Source of the DNA: Terriglobia bacterium
GTDB taxonomy: Bacteria; Acidobacteriota; Terriglobia; Terriglobales; Acidobacteriaceae
DNA length: 64,000 nucleotides
Reading direction: 5' to 3'
Assembly (NCBI GenBank): GCA_020073645.1
Contig: JAIQET010000001.1
Coordinates: forward strand, 186,001-250,000
A model generated the notes under the pieces. It was given only the letters and a program-made list of their open reading frames with translations, searched no databases and was not told where the DNA came from. Within the stretch, counting starts at the first letter, position 1. The number at the start of each line of letters is the position of its first letter. A program made the translations under genes and the position numbers. Below are positions 40,601 to 48,883 of the stretch, in pieces.

Positions 40601-40784
40601 GGCTGGGATTGCCCGGCACTCCGACTGCGGCCAGAGAACGGCCCCCGCGAAAGGGTCCGACCAGCCGCCAGTGCAGGTCGGAGAAGAGAGAGGAAGGCGC
40701 CGGTTGCGCGGTGGCAACCTTCGGAAGTACCAAGGACAGCAGAACTAAGAGAATTCCAGGGCGAAGCTTTCTGGGTTGTGGCAA
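37629..40784 (-). CDS. VPS10/sortilin-type BNR-propeller protein
   Basis: About 1051 residues. The frame extends to 40976, but I place the start at TTG 40784, which opens directly into a signal peptide (PGILLVLLSLVLPKVATAQ). A ten-bladed propeller is suggested by repeated Asp-box motifs (STDAGTTW, SIDGGHTW, TTDGGKTW, SADGGSTW, SDDAGKTW, SVDGGKSF, TTNGGKNW, THDGGKTW). A C-terminal 300 residues (LEILDSEGVLVRRY..., helical tail) follows. Such proteins are common in Acidobacteriota and Bacteroidota and are annotated as glycoside hydrolases or sialidase-like, but no catalytic residue is evident. Last gene of the minus-strand run that starts with tetR. Confidence 0.8.
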   Translation of the reverse strand: MPQPRKLRPGILLVLLSLVLPKVATAQPAPSSLFSDLHWRLVGPFRGGRSLAAVGVPGNPSLYYMGAVGGGVWKSTDAGTTWEPIFDSQGIASIGAIAVAPSDPNVIYVGSGEADMRSDITYGNGVYKSIDGGHTWTHTGLEDTRQIGRILIDPKNPDIAFVAALGHAYAANGERGVFRTTDGGKTWSRVLYKDDDTGTIDLALDPQDSRVIYAAMWQTRRPPWNVYPPSNGPGSGLYKSADGGSTWQHVQGNGLPSQGLGRIGIAVAPSDHNRVYLIADAKDGGLYRSDDAGKTWSRTDNESRIWTRGWYFGGITVDPGNPDIVYVANTSTYKSVDGGKSFVAFKGAPGGDDYHSVWIAPEDPARMILSSDQGSIVTLNGGQTWSSWYNQPTGQFYHVATDNRFPYWIYGAQQDSGANAVPSRSDYASLTQQDWRAIEAGGESGAIAPDPLNPNILFCGTVSRYDLITSQNQDVSPSTGRDGNFRQTWTLPLAFSPADPHKLYFSHQMLFRTTNGGKNWDQISPDLTREEPGVPANLDPITAGYGLASPRKGVIYAIAPSPLDANLVWVGTDDGLIHLTLDDGAHWTNVTPPQLSPWSKGGIIDASHFDKQTAYAAVDRHRLDDLRAYIYRTHDGGKTWQLVSRGISEGAYVNVVREDPKRQGLLYAGTELGMYVSFNDGDDWQPLQLNLPVASVRDIAIHENDLVVATHGRAFWVLDDISPLREVEPKLAAQPAHLFKPQVAVRVRPGSDQGTPFPLETPHGDNPPNGAILDYYLKSAASTPITLEILDSEGVLVRRYASDDKVAAVDEKSLQIPLYWIHPMQPLSATAGMHRFVWDLHYTSPLPASARRSRRSGVDGPWAPPGQYTVRLTVEGKAYTQPLALGMDPRVKATPADLEMQFKLAQQSAMALAEVSLAFAQASGITEQVQRLELKTKDNPTINQALVDFEHRLGQIVGPPFLGYGLPVTPLDTDQSSLRHLVATFTELRAAVESADAAPTREQETALEKDKAALESTMAQWQQLLAHDLPSLNSQLKQVGMSEIGLENNTK

Positions 40785-40830
40785 AAGTCCATTCCCCCGC
40801 TTGATTTTGTATTGGCGTGTGTTGAAGCAG

Positions 40831-40858
40831 TTGTCGGTTCTTTGTTCTCGTTTCTCAG
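40831..40858. repeat. Heptanucleotide tandem array F (degenerate)
   Basis: TTGTCGG, TTCTTTG, TTCTCGT, TTCTCAG in 7-base register (40831-40858). Closely related in unit sequence to array E at 17745. It lies between the VPS10-like gene and the cytochrome gene. Confidence 0.6.
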
Positions 40859-40917
40859 TTTGATTCCGAATACGGGCGCGGGGAAAGCCGTGCTCTGCCC
40901 CACGACAGCAGAGATGC

Positions 40918-41457
40918 TCAGGGAATGCGCGCCGCCGCAAGAGTGTTCTTGACATTTTGCGGCAAGCTACCGGCATTGGCTAGCAAGACACTGACCTGCC
41001 ACATCTGTGTCTGCGATAACGATTGCTGGAATCCGGGCATGCCGGTCAATCGGATGCCGTTGGCGACCCTCCAATAGGTTGCGCCGGGCGGATCGTCGGT
41101 TACGCCCTTCCCCTTAAACAGTTCGGGCGGTTTGGGGTACATGCCCCTGGCGATGGCAGTTTGCGGCTGCCCGGGAAGCCCGTGGCAAACAGCACAGTGT
41201 TGAATGTAAATCTGCGCTCCGGCGGTGAAGTTCGCCTCGTCCCAAGGAAGCGGCACGTCTTTCGGCATTTCCTTTTCGAGCCGGGCGTGCAAGGCCTTCT
41301 TCGCCAGCATTTTTTCAAACGGCATGTCGGGCGCGGCAGTCGCGACTGGGGCAAAACCGAAGGCAAAATACGCGTACCCAGCCAGTGGGACGGTAACCAC
41401 ACCGATGAGGAACCCAAACAGGAATCGTCTCAACAGAGTCCTCTCTCCACAACCCAT
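40918..41457 (-). CDS. Membrane-anchored c-type cytochrome
   Basis: About 179 residues. ATG 41457 (MGCGERTLLRRFLFGFLIGVVTVPLAGYAYFAF) gives an N-terminal membrane anchor or uncleaved signal. One heme-binding motif CAVCH is near residue 90, with TGMPGFQ providing the likely axial Met. A single-domain cytochrome c fold, periplasmic. It follows the RND gene by 22 bases and is probably in the same transcript; its role with a pump is unclear. Confidence 0.8.
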   Translation of the reverse strand: MGCGERTLLRRFLFGFLIGVVTVPLAGYAYFAFGFAPVATAAPDMPFEKMLAKKALHARLEKEMPKDVPLPWDEANFTAGAQIYIQHCAVCHGLPGQPQTAIARGMYPKPPELFKGKGVTDDPPGATYWRVANGIRLTGMPGFQQSLSQTQMWQVSVLLANAGSLPQNVKNTLAAARIP

Positions 41458-41479
41458 AAGCACACGGATGACACGGCCA

Positions 41480-44400
41480 TCAGTCGTGCTGCCCCATCAG
41501 CGCGGCTTCGTCCAGTGGCTGAGGCGCGGGTCTGACCTCGGGTTTTCGGCCGCCGCGCCAACTGCGAACTTTGGCCTGCAGCCGGTCCAGATAGACGTAG
41601 TAAACCGGAGTGATGTAGAGCGTAACCACCTGGGAGAAGAGCAGGCCGCCCACGACCGCCAGGCCCAGCCCGCGCCGCGAATCGGCTCCGGCTCCGAATC
41701 CGATAGCGATCGGCAGCGTGCCCATCAGGGCCGCCATGGTAGTCATCATGATGGGGCGGAAGCGAACCAGCGCGCCCTGGTAGATGGACTCTTCCGGACT
41801 CTTGCCTTCCGTACGCTCCGCGTCCAGCGCGAAGTCGATCATCATGATGGCGTTTTTCTTGACGATGCCAATCAGCATGATGATGCCCACAAAGGAGTAG
41901 AGGTTTAACTCCTGACGAAACAGGATGAGCGTGAGCAGGGCGCCCACGCCGGCCGAGGGCAGACCGGAGAGAATGGTCAGGGGGTGAATGAAACTCTCAT
42001 AGAGGATTCCCAGGATGATGTAGATCACCAGGATGGCTGCCAACAGCAGCAGACCCATGCCGGTGAACGAACTCTGGAAGGCTTGAGCCGTCCCCTGGAA
42101 GGTGCCTTGAATGTCGCCCGGCAGAACCTTAGCCGCCGTCTGTTGGACCAGCTTGGTAGCATCGCCCAGCGCCACTCCCGGCTTCAAGTTGAAGCTGACG
42201 GTCACCGCCGGTAGTTGGCCAAGGTGATTCACCGTAAGCGGGCCTACGGATGGCACTAGCCTGGCTACGGTGTCGAGCGGCACAAGTTTGCCGGTGTTCG
42301 AGCGAATGTAAAGCAGCGAAAGCTCGTTGGGATTGCTCTGGTACTGCGGCAATAACTCGACAATGACGTAGTACTCGTTGTTCGGCGTGTAGATGGTGCT
42401 GATCTGGCGGGTTCCATAGGCAGAATAGAGCGCGTCCGAGACTTGGCTGGGCGACACGCCTAGCGCATAGGCCTTATCGTGGTCCACTTCGACAGTCAGT
42501 TGCGGGTTCTTGATCTGCAGATCGCTGGTGACGTCCTGGAGCTGGGGCAAGGCGCGCAAAGCCGCTTCCAGCTTGGGCCCGTCCGCATACAGCTGGTCGG
42601 TGTCCGGTGTTTGCAACGTGTACTGATATTGCGACTTGGTGAGGGCTCCGCCGATACGAATGGTGGGCGGAATCTGCATGAACACGTTGAGCCCGGGAAT
42701 CTGGGAGACCTTGGGGCGAAGCTCCTGGATGACCTCGGCCGCGGTCATGTGGTTAACGCGGTCTTTCTTGTCCTTCAGCCGGAAAAAGATGCGGCCCTGG
42801 TTGATGGGGCTGCCAATCGAGGACATGGTGTTCATCACATTGGGGTCGTGCCGGACCACGTCAGCGACCTTCTGCTGTATCTGCATCATGTCTCGAAACG
42901 CAATTCCCTGCTGCGCCTCGGTGAAGGCAAACACCAGTCCCTGGTCTTCGTCGGGGATAAAGCCTGTTTTGGACACGGTGTAGAGGTAGAATGTCAGCCC
43001 GATCACCGCGAACGACACCATCAAGGTGGCGAACTTGTGCCGCAGAACCGCTTTGAGCGACCGCTCGTAGCCGCGCAGCCAGGCGTCGAAAAAGCGCTCG
43101 CTGAGGTTGTAGAGCCGTCCGTGTTCTGCCGCCGCATGATGCCTGAGGAACCGGCTGCACAGCATCGGAGTCAGCGTCAGCGAGACAAATCCAGACACAA
43201 GAATCGCGACCCCAATGGTGACCGCGAATTCGTGCAGCAACCGCCCGATAATCCCACCCATGAACAGCAGCGGAATAAACACCGCCGCCAACGACAGCGT
43301 CATGGAAAGAATGGTGAACCCGATCTCGCCTGCCCCTTCACTGGCAGCCCGAAATGGCTTCTTGCCCATCTCCATGTGGCGGACGATGTTTTCCAGCATC
43401 ACAATGGCATCGTCCACCACGAAGCCCACCGACAGGGTTAACGCCATCAGCGACAGGTTATCCAGGCTGTAGCCCAGCAGGTACATCACGGAGAAAGTGC
43501 CGACGATGGACATGGGCAGAGCGAGCGAAGGAATGATGGTGGCCGAAATATTGCGCAGGAACAGGAAGATCACCATGATGACCAGGCCGATGGTCAGGAC
43601 CAGGGTGAACTTCACATCGTCGACCGAGGCGCGGATGGAGACGGAACGGTCGTAGAGGATATCGACGCGCACCGCCGCCGGAATGTGTTCTTCCAGTTGC
43701 GGCAGCAGCTTCTTGATGCTGTCCACGACTTCAACGGTGTTGGTTCCGGGCTGCCTCTGAATGGCGAGCACTATGGCGCGATTGCCGTTGAACCAGCTTG
43801 CACTCTTGTCGTCCTGGACGCTGTCCGTGACCCGGCCGAGATCGCTGAGGCGCACCGGGGAACCATTACGATAGGCAACGATCATGGGGCCAAACTGCAG
43901 CGCGTTCATGCGCTGCCCGTTCGACAGGATTGTGAACGTGCGGTTCTGGCCGTACAGCGTTCCCGTCGGGAGATTCGTGTTTCCCGACTTCAGCGCGCTG
44001 TTGACCTCATCAATTCCGATCTGGCGCGAAGCTAGCGCATTGGGATCGAGTTGCACCCGGGTTGCGTACTTCTGGGAGCCGAACACCTGTACCTGGGCAA
44101 CCCCGCTCACCATGGAGATGCGTTGCGCCATGGTAGTTTCCGCGGCCTCGTCCACGTCGGAAAGGCGCATGGTCGGAGAACTCAGGGCGAGGTAAATGAT
44201 CGGCGAGTCGGCAGGATTGACTTTGCGGAAGGTCGGCGGCGTAGGCATCTCTGGTGGAAGCTGCCCGGAAGCTGCGGTGATCGCCGATTGCACGTCCAGC
44301 GCGGCGCCATCCAGCTCGCGGCTCAGGTTGAACTGGATGGTGATGTTGCTCAGGCCGAGCGAGTTGGTGGAGGTCATCGAATCGATGCCGGCGATGGTGG

Positions 44401-44614
44401 AGAACTGCTTCTCCAGGGGTGTGGCCACCGAAGAAGCCATCGTATCCGGGCTGGCGCCGGGCAGAGCTGCATACACTTGAATGGTGGGGAAGTCGACGTT
44501 GGGCAGATCGCTCACCGGCAGTAGCCGGTATCCGAAAACCCCAAAAATCAGAATGGCGGCCATGACCAAGGTGGTCATGATCGGCCGTGTAATGAAGGTT
44601 TCCGAGATGCTCAC
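41480..44614 (-). CDS. RND efflux transporter (AcrB/MexF type)
   Basis: A 1044-residue inner-membrane proton antiporter. It starts SISETFITRPIMTTLVMAAILIFGVFGYRLLP and has the typical 12-helix pattern with two large periplasmic loops; VGFVVDDAIVMLENIVRHME (TM4 with two Asp) and the Gly-rich GIVKKNAIMMIDFALDAERTEG motif of TM10-11 are intact. It overlaps the fusion-protein gene by 4 bases (ATGA). Drugs or plant-derived toxins are likely substrates; the outer-membrane partner is not in the window. Confidence 0.95.
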   Translation of the reverse strand: MSISETFITRPIMTTLVMAAILIFGVFGYRLLPVSDLPNVDFPTIQVYAALPGASPDTMASSVATPLEKQFSTIAGIDSMTSTNSLGLSNITIQFNLSRELDGAALDVQSAITAASGQLPPEMPTPPTFRKVNPADSPIIYLALSSPTMRLSDVDEAAETTMAQRISMVSGVAQVQVFGSQKYATRVQLDPNALASRQIGIDEVNSALKSGNTNLPTGTLYGQNRTFTILSNGQRMNALQFGPMIVAYRNGSPVRLSDLGRVTDSVQDDKSASWFNGNRAIVLAIQRQPGTNTVEVVDSIKKLLPQLEEHIPAAVRVDILYDRSVSIRASVDDVKFTLVLTIGLVIMVIFLFLRNISATIIPSLALPMSIVGTFSVMYLLGYSLDNLSLMALTLSVGFVVDDAIVMLENIVRHMEMGKKPFRAASEGAGEIGFTILSMTLSLAAVFIPLLFMGGIIGRLLHEFAVTIGVAILVSGFVSLTLTPMLCSRFLRHHAAAEHGRLYNLSERFFDAWLRGYERSLKAVLRHKFATLMVSFAVIGLTFYLYTVSKTGFIPDEDQGLVFAFTEAQQGIAFRDMMQIQQKVADVVRHDPNVMNTMSSIGSPINQGRIFFRLKDKKDRVNHMTAAEVIQELRPKVSQIPGLNVFMQIPPTIRIGGALTKSQYQYTLQTPDTDQLYADGPKLEAALRALPQLQDVTSDLQIKNPQLTVEVDHDKAYALGVSPSQVSDALYSAYGTRQISTIYTPNNEYYVIVELLPQYQSNPNELSLLYIRSNTGKLVPLDTVARLVPSVGPLTVNHLGQLPAVTVSFNLKPGVALGDATKLVQQTAAKVLPGDIQGTFQGTAQAFQSSFTGMGLLLLAAILVIYIILGILYESFIHPLTILSGLPSAGVGALLTLILFRQELNLYSFVGIIMLIGIVKKNAIMMIDFALDAERTEGKSPEESIYQGALVRFRPIMMTTMAALMGTLPIAIGFGAGADSRRGLGLAVVGGLLFSQVVTLYITPVYYVYLDRLQAKVRSWRGGRKPEVRPAPQPLDEAALMGQHD

Positions 44615-45819
44615 AAACCGCCTCCCGCGGGCGCCGTTCCGGTGGCGGCCTCAGCATTCGATGGCGTCTTGCCGGATGTCGTGCTCTGCACCACAACCTT
44701 GGCGTTCGGTGCGACGCGCAACTGGCCGTTCACGATCACGCGCTCCCCGGTCTTCAGCCCGTCTGCCACCAGGGTCAGGTCCTGGTACGTGCCTGAGGTT
44801 TTCACCAGACGGGGCTCAGCCGTGCTGTCTGCCGTGACCACGTACACGTACTCGCCCTGCTGCCCGGTTTGGATGGCCTTGGTAGGCACCACGATGGCAT
44901 TTTTCTGAACTGAGAGTTCCAAGGCAGCATCCACGAATTCCCCCGGCCACAAGCGGCGATCTTTGTTGGTGAAGGTTGCCTTGAGCTTCACAGTGCCGGT
45001 CTGGGTGTCCACCCCGTTGTCGATAAATGTGAGGTAGCCCTCTGCAGGCTTCGATTCACCTTTGGGATACGCCAAGACCTTGAGCTGGCGGCTGCCGGAA
45101 TAACGGCGCACCTCGCCCAGGCTGGTCTCAGGGATAGAAAAGGTGACGTAAATCGGAGTGACCTGATTGAGCTGCACCAGGAATGGAGTGTCATTGGCCT
45201 TCACCAGATTGCCCAGGTTGATCATCAAAGCCCCGGTGCGAGCATCGATAGGCGCCTTGATGTCGGTGTACTGCAACTGCACGCGTGCGGCATCCACCGC
45301 GGCTTGATCGGCCTGCACCGCGGAAGCATCGGCCTTGGCCTGGGAACGCTGCAGGTCGGCCTGCTCGCGGGAGATGACGCCTTGCTTCTCCAGCGCCGTA
45401 TATCGTTCGGCCTGCAACCTTGAGTTTTCTGCCGTGGCCTCGTCGTGTCGCGAGGTGCCAATGGCCTTCTCCAGGTCAGCCTGGAACGGACGCTTGTCCA
45501 GTTGGAATAGCAGCTGACCTTGGTTAACGTCCTGGCCCTCTTTGAAGAAAATGTGTTCAATCTGGCCACTCACTTGCGACCGGATTTGCACCGTCTGATA
45601 GGCTTCAACGTTGCCAATGGCGATGATCTGCACCGGGACATCACGCTGTTCAACGCTGGCTACTACCACCGGTGCAGGCGGACGCGCGGCACCAGCTGCT
45701 TGCACCGCATCTTTGTTGCCGCAGCCGGCCGCGAACAACACTCCCACGAGGAGTGCAGGGAATAAGGTGAAATAACGGCGTCTTAAGATAGCCTTCCACG
45801 TCATCGCTTTGTGCTCCAC
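44611..45819 (-). CDS. Efflux membrane-fusion protein (AcrA/MexA type)
   Basis: A 402-residue periplasmic adaptor. The signal sequence ends with a lipobox (VLFAAGC), so it is a lipoprotein. Lipoyl/barrel halves (VQIRSQVSGQIEHIFFKEGQDVNQGQLLFQLD; DIKAPIDARTGALMINLGNLVKANDTP) flank a long alpha-hairpin with many Gln and Ala. Its start may be 45819 or the ATG at 45804. It is between tetR and the RND gene, with the latter overlapping by 4 bases. Confidence 0.93.
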   Translation of the reverse strand: MEHKAMTWKAILRRRYFTLFPALLVGVLFAAGCGNKDAVQAAGAARPPAPVVVASVEQRDVPVQIIAIGNVEAYQTVQIRSQVSGQIEHIFFKEGQDVNQGQLLFQLDKRPFQADLEKAIGTSRHDEATAENSRLQAERYTALEKQGVISREQADLQRSQAKADASAVQADQAAVDAARVQLQYTDIKAPIDARTGALMINLGNLVKANDTPFLVQLNQVTPIYVTFSIPETSLGEVRRYSGSRQLKVLAYPKGESKPAEGYLTFIDNGVDTQTGTVKLKATFTNKDRRLWPGEFVDAALELSVQKNAIVVPTKAIQTGQQGEYVYVVTADSTAEPRLVKTSGTYQDLTLVADGLKTGERVIVNGQLRVAPNAKVVVQSTTSGKTPSNAEAATGTAPAGGGL

Positions 45820-45861
45820 GCGCGCGACTCGCTTCCTATGAATTCGATTGCTTCCACGACA

Positions 45862-46581
45862 TCAAGACTGGGCACCCGCCCCTAACGCTCGTTTCGCTCT
45901 TGCGGGTTCAGAGCTCGGGTCGGTCAGTGCTTTTTTTTCATTCCGCCCATTCGCTCCGTGACGACCCTTGGCGCGGCTGGTCTGGGCGCAGATTCCATTG
46001 AGCCAGAGGTCCGCCAGTTGCGTCCCCAGGACATGGGGATCGAATTGCTGATAGCGCTTGCCTCCAAAGAGCTCTTGCACCAGGTTGTGATAGACGATCA
46101 TGCCCAGAAAACCGCGCGCGGCCACTACCGGATCGACGTTACGAAAGCTCCCCTGGTTAGCGGCTTTGCGAAAATAGTCGGCCAGCAGATCAAAGGATTC
46201 CAGGATGTAATTGCGAAAAAACTCATCCGTGAGCTGCCGGTTGCGCAGGGCACTGAAAAACAGCAGACGACTGAGAGCTGCATCCTTTCGGGTACGGCGC
46301 AGCCAGGTCTCCGCGATTGCCACCAGTACCGCGCGTTCCTCTCCGCCGGAAGCGATCAGTTCCCGCAACTTTTGCTTGCGGCCGGACGCCTTGATGCGGC
46401 TGGAAACCACCGCCCAGTAGAGATCTTCTTTGCTGGAGAAATGACGGAAAATGATGGCTTCATTGACGCCCGCGGCCTCCGCGATTTCGCGGGTCGTGGT
46501 GCCATCGAAACCCTGCACTGAGAACAAGCGCATGGCCGTGTCAATCAGTTGCTGGCGACGGTCTTGAGCGGGCAAACGCAT
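45862..46581 (-). CDS. TetR-family regulator of the efflux operon
   Basis: A 239-residue TetR-type repressor. The helix-turn-helix TTREIAEAAGVNEAIIFRHFSSKEDLYWAV is near residue 30-60; the rest is the all-helical ligand domain. The C-terminal 35 residues are basic and Ala-rich and not conserved. It is the first gene of the minus-strand pump run; the palindrome at 46582-46593 directly precedes its start, so autorepression of the whole operon is likely. Confidence 0.9.
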   Translation of the reverse strand: MRLPAQDRRQQLIDTAMRLFSVQGFDGTTTREIAEAAGVNEAIIFRHFSSKEDLYWAVVSSRIKASGRKQKLRELIASGGEERAVLVAIAETWLRRTRKDAALSRLLFFSALRNRQLTDEFFRNYILESFDLLADYFRKAANQGSFRNVDPVVAARGFLGMIVYHNLVQELFGGKRYQQFDPHVLGTQLADLWLNGICAQTSRAKGRHGANGRNEKKALTDPSSEPARAKRALGAGAQS

Positions 46582-46601
46582 GTAAGTACTTACTTACTAT
46601 A
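46582..46601 (-). promoter_or_regulatory. TetR operator and -10 box
   Basis: GTAAGTACTTAC (46582-46593) is a perfect 12-bp palindrome ending one base before the tetR ATG. On the minus strand TATAGT (46601-46596) lies just upstream of it, so the start site falls inside the palindrome and the leader is about 8 bases. No good -35 is seen. A repressor bound here would block both transcription and, by position, the start codon region. Confidence 0.7.
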
Positions 46602-46707
46602 GCACTCTAGATGCGGCACCAGGATGGTGGGATTCGAGATTGAGCGCAGCCTGTTGTCCGGAACCCGCCCGCTCTGACGGACATCACTGGTAACCATTGG
46701 CAGGTGC

Positions 46708-48117
46708 GTGGACGAGGTCCATGACCTAGAATGCGGAAACGTGAGAAGCAGCCGCAATCTGACCGAGGTCGCACCGCTTGCGACCGCCCCTTCCCGATTT
46801 CCGGCGGGTTTCCTGTGGGGCGTGTCCACTGCGGCCCACCAGGTAGAGGGCGGCAACGACAACAACCAGTGGGCGGCCTGGGAACAGGCTGGCGGGATCA
46901 AGTCGGGCGACCGTTCCGGGCAAGCTTGCGACTGGTGGAACAACGCGGAACGCGATTTCGATTTGGCGCGGGAGATGGGCGTCAACGCGCTGCGCCTTTC
47001 CGTGGAGTGGAGCAGAATTGAGCCGCAGGAAGGTCAATACGATGCTCAGGCACTGCGCCGTTACCGCCAGATGCTCGAAGCCCTGCACCAGCGCGGCATC
47101 CGTCCGATGGTCTGCCTTCACCACTTTACCCATCCGCTGTGGTTTGAGCAGAAAGGCGGATTTCTGCGGTACGACGCCGCGAATCGGTTTGAAGGTTTTG
47201 CCCGGCACGTGGTTTCCGGCTTGGGAGACTTGTGCCAGTCGTGGGTGACCTTCAACGAGCCGAACGTGTACGCCACGCTGGGATACGTTCTCGGCGAGTT
47301 TCCGCCCGGCAAACGCGGACAGATTCTCACCGCGGTTCGTTTAGTGAATGCGCTGGCGCGGGCCCACACCCAGGCTTATCGCGCCATTCACGATCTTCAG
47401 CCTGCGGCACAGGTCGGTTGGGCGCATAACTTTGTTGTCTTTCAGCCGGCGGACCCGCGATCGGTGTTGGATGGCTGGGTCACCCGGCTGGTGAACGAAC
47501 TTTTCAACGAGAGCTTCGTTCGTTTGATCGAGCAGGGAAAGCTGGCTTTTCCTCTCAGCCTGGTGAGTGGGGACCTCAACGATGTGAAAGGCGTCTGCGA
47601 CTTTGTCGGCTTGAATGTCTACAGCCGGTTTCATGTCGCGTTTGACGCCAGGTTGCTTTCGCAGATGTTTGCCCGGGTGTTCGTGCCCCCGCACGTCCCC
47701 CAAGGCGACCACGGAGTCGAACAGCCCTATGGCGAGGCCTATCCTGCGGCCATTCGCCTGGCAGTCGAGCGCGTGGCCCGGATCGGCAAACCGATTTACG
47801 TTTTGGAAAATGGCGTCCCTGACGCCCAGGACCGCATTCGGCCCTGGCTGATCGTGAACGCCGTGCAGGAGCTAGACCGGCTCATCCAGGCAGGACAGGA
47901 CATTCGGGGATACTTCCACTGGACGCTGACCGACAACTTCGAGTGGAGTGAAGGCTGGAAACTCCGTTTTGGACTGGTGGCCCTGGATCCGAAAACGCAA
48001 CAGCGGACCATGCGCAACAGCGGGCGGCTGTATGGCGCCATTGCGCGCAGCAACTGCATCTCACCAGAGATGGTCAACCAGTACTTCCCTGCCGGGATCG
48101 AGCCGGCGCCGGACTGA
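46708..48117 (+). CDS. GH1-family beta-glycosidase
   Basis: A 469-residue glycoside hydrolase of family 1. It has FPAGFLWGVSTAAHQVEGG, the acid/base Glu184 in TFNEP and the nucleophile Glu367 in YVLENGV. GH1 enzymes hydrolyse beta-glucosides or related sugars with retention; the substrate is not readable. No signal peptide, so cytosolic. The frame starts with GTG 46708; a second GTG at 46741 (VRSSRNLTEVAP) is equally possible. Its 3' end overlaps the converging GT2 gene by 44 bases. Confidence 0.9.
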   Translation: MDEVHDLECGNVRSSRNLTEVAPLATAPSRFPAGFLWGVSTAAHQVEGGNDNNQWAAWEQAGGIKSGDRSGQACDWWNNAERDFDLAREMGVNALRLSVEWSRIEPQEGQYDAQALRRYRQMLEALHQRGIRPMVCLHHFTHPLWFEQKGGFLRYDAANRFEGFARHVVSGLGDLCQSWVTFNEPNVYATLGYVLGEFPPGKRGQILTAVRLVNALARAHTQAYRAIHDLQPAAQVGWAHNFVVFQPADPRSVLDGWVTRLVNELFNESFVRLIEQGKLAFPLSLVSGDLNDVKGVCDFVGLNVYSRFHVAFDARLLSQMFARVFVPPHVPQGDHGVEQPYGEAYPAAIRLAVERVARIGKPIYVLENGVPDAQDRIRPWLIVNAVQELDRLIQAGQDIRGYFHWTLTDNFEWSEGWKLRFGLVALDPKTQQRTMRNSGRLYGAIARSNCISPEMVNQYFPAGIEPAPD

Positions 48118-48883
48118 GGGTAACTTGCTCCGGGATGTGGGGGGCGGGACGCCGGCGCTGCGCTTCGGACTGCCAGTACCCGTGATCGCGCAGATAGTAA
48201 CTCTCGTTCAAGCTGTGCAGGGCGGTGTTCAAGAACAGACGGACCAGCTTCAAGTGTCCCATCTTCTGGAAGCGGCGATTGGTGGTCAGCACGCGGCCCC
48301 GCAAGACTCTGAACTTGTTACGTGCTACCTTCTGGCTCAGCAGGTAGTCCTCGGCGAAGAGCACCCGCTCGTTGAAGCCTCCCAGTGCGTCGAAGCAAGC
48401 CTTGTCAAACAGCATGAACATGCCGGTGCTGAATGGTTTCGCCAGGCGCGACAGTCGCTGCATCAGGTTGTTACCGGCGTACAGCGCGCGGTCCCAGATG
48501 GAACCGACCGGGCAGGAAATGTTGGTGGTTAGGCAGTGGAGCTTCTTGCGCTTCATCAGTTCGACTGCCCGGCGGACCAGGGTCGAATCCGCGAGTTCCA
48601 TGTCCGCGTCGATAAACAACACGAAGGGCGTGCGCGCCCGGCACGCACCGGCATTCCGGCCTACCGACGGGATCCCGCCCGGAATCACTGTGACGTCGAG
48701 CCGGTCCGCGTAGCTGCGGGCGATCTCCGGCGTGCCGTCGGTGGAATTGGCATCACACAGGTACACCTTCGTACTCGACATCGGCGGGTAGTCCTGGCGA
48801 GTCAGCGAATTCAGCAATCTCGGAATGAGCTTCGCTTCGTTCTTCGCGGGGATCACGATCGTCAGCTCGCTCGTGGTATTCAT
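48074..48883 (-). CDS. Family 2 glycosyltransferase
   Basis: A 269-residue GT-A-fold enzyme. It begins SELTIVIPAKNEAKLIPRLLNSLTRQDYPP, with the sugar-nucleotide motif FIDADME (the DxD) and the C-terminal ED-x-LLSQK segment (FAEDYLLSQK) as likely catalytic base region. Transfers a sugar to a glycan or lipid acceptor; no membrane segment is seen. It overlaps the upstream metallophosphoesterase by 131 bases in a different frame, and its last 44 bases converge with the GH1 gene. Confidence 0.88.
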   Translation of the reverse strand: MNTTSELTIVIPAKNEAKLIPRLLNSLTRQDYPPMSSTKVYLCDANSTDGTPEIARSYADRLDVTVIPGGIPSVGRNAGACRARTPFVLFIDADMELADSTLVRRAVELMKRKKLHCLTTNISCPVGSIWDRALYAGNNLMQRLSRLAKPFSTGMFMLFDKACFDALGGFNERVLFAEDYLLSQKVARNKFRVLRGRVLTTNRRFQKMGHLKLVRLFLNTALHSLNESYYLRDHGYWQSEAQRRRPAPHIPEQVTLSPAPARSRQGSTG

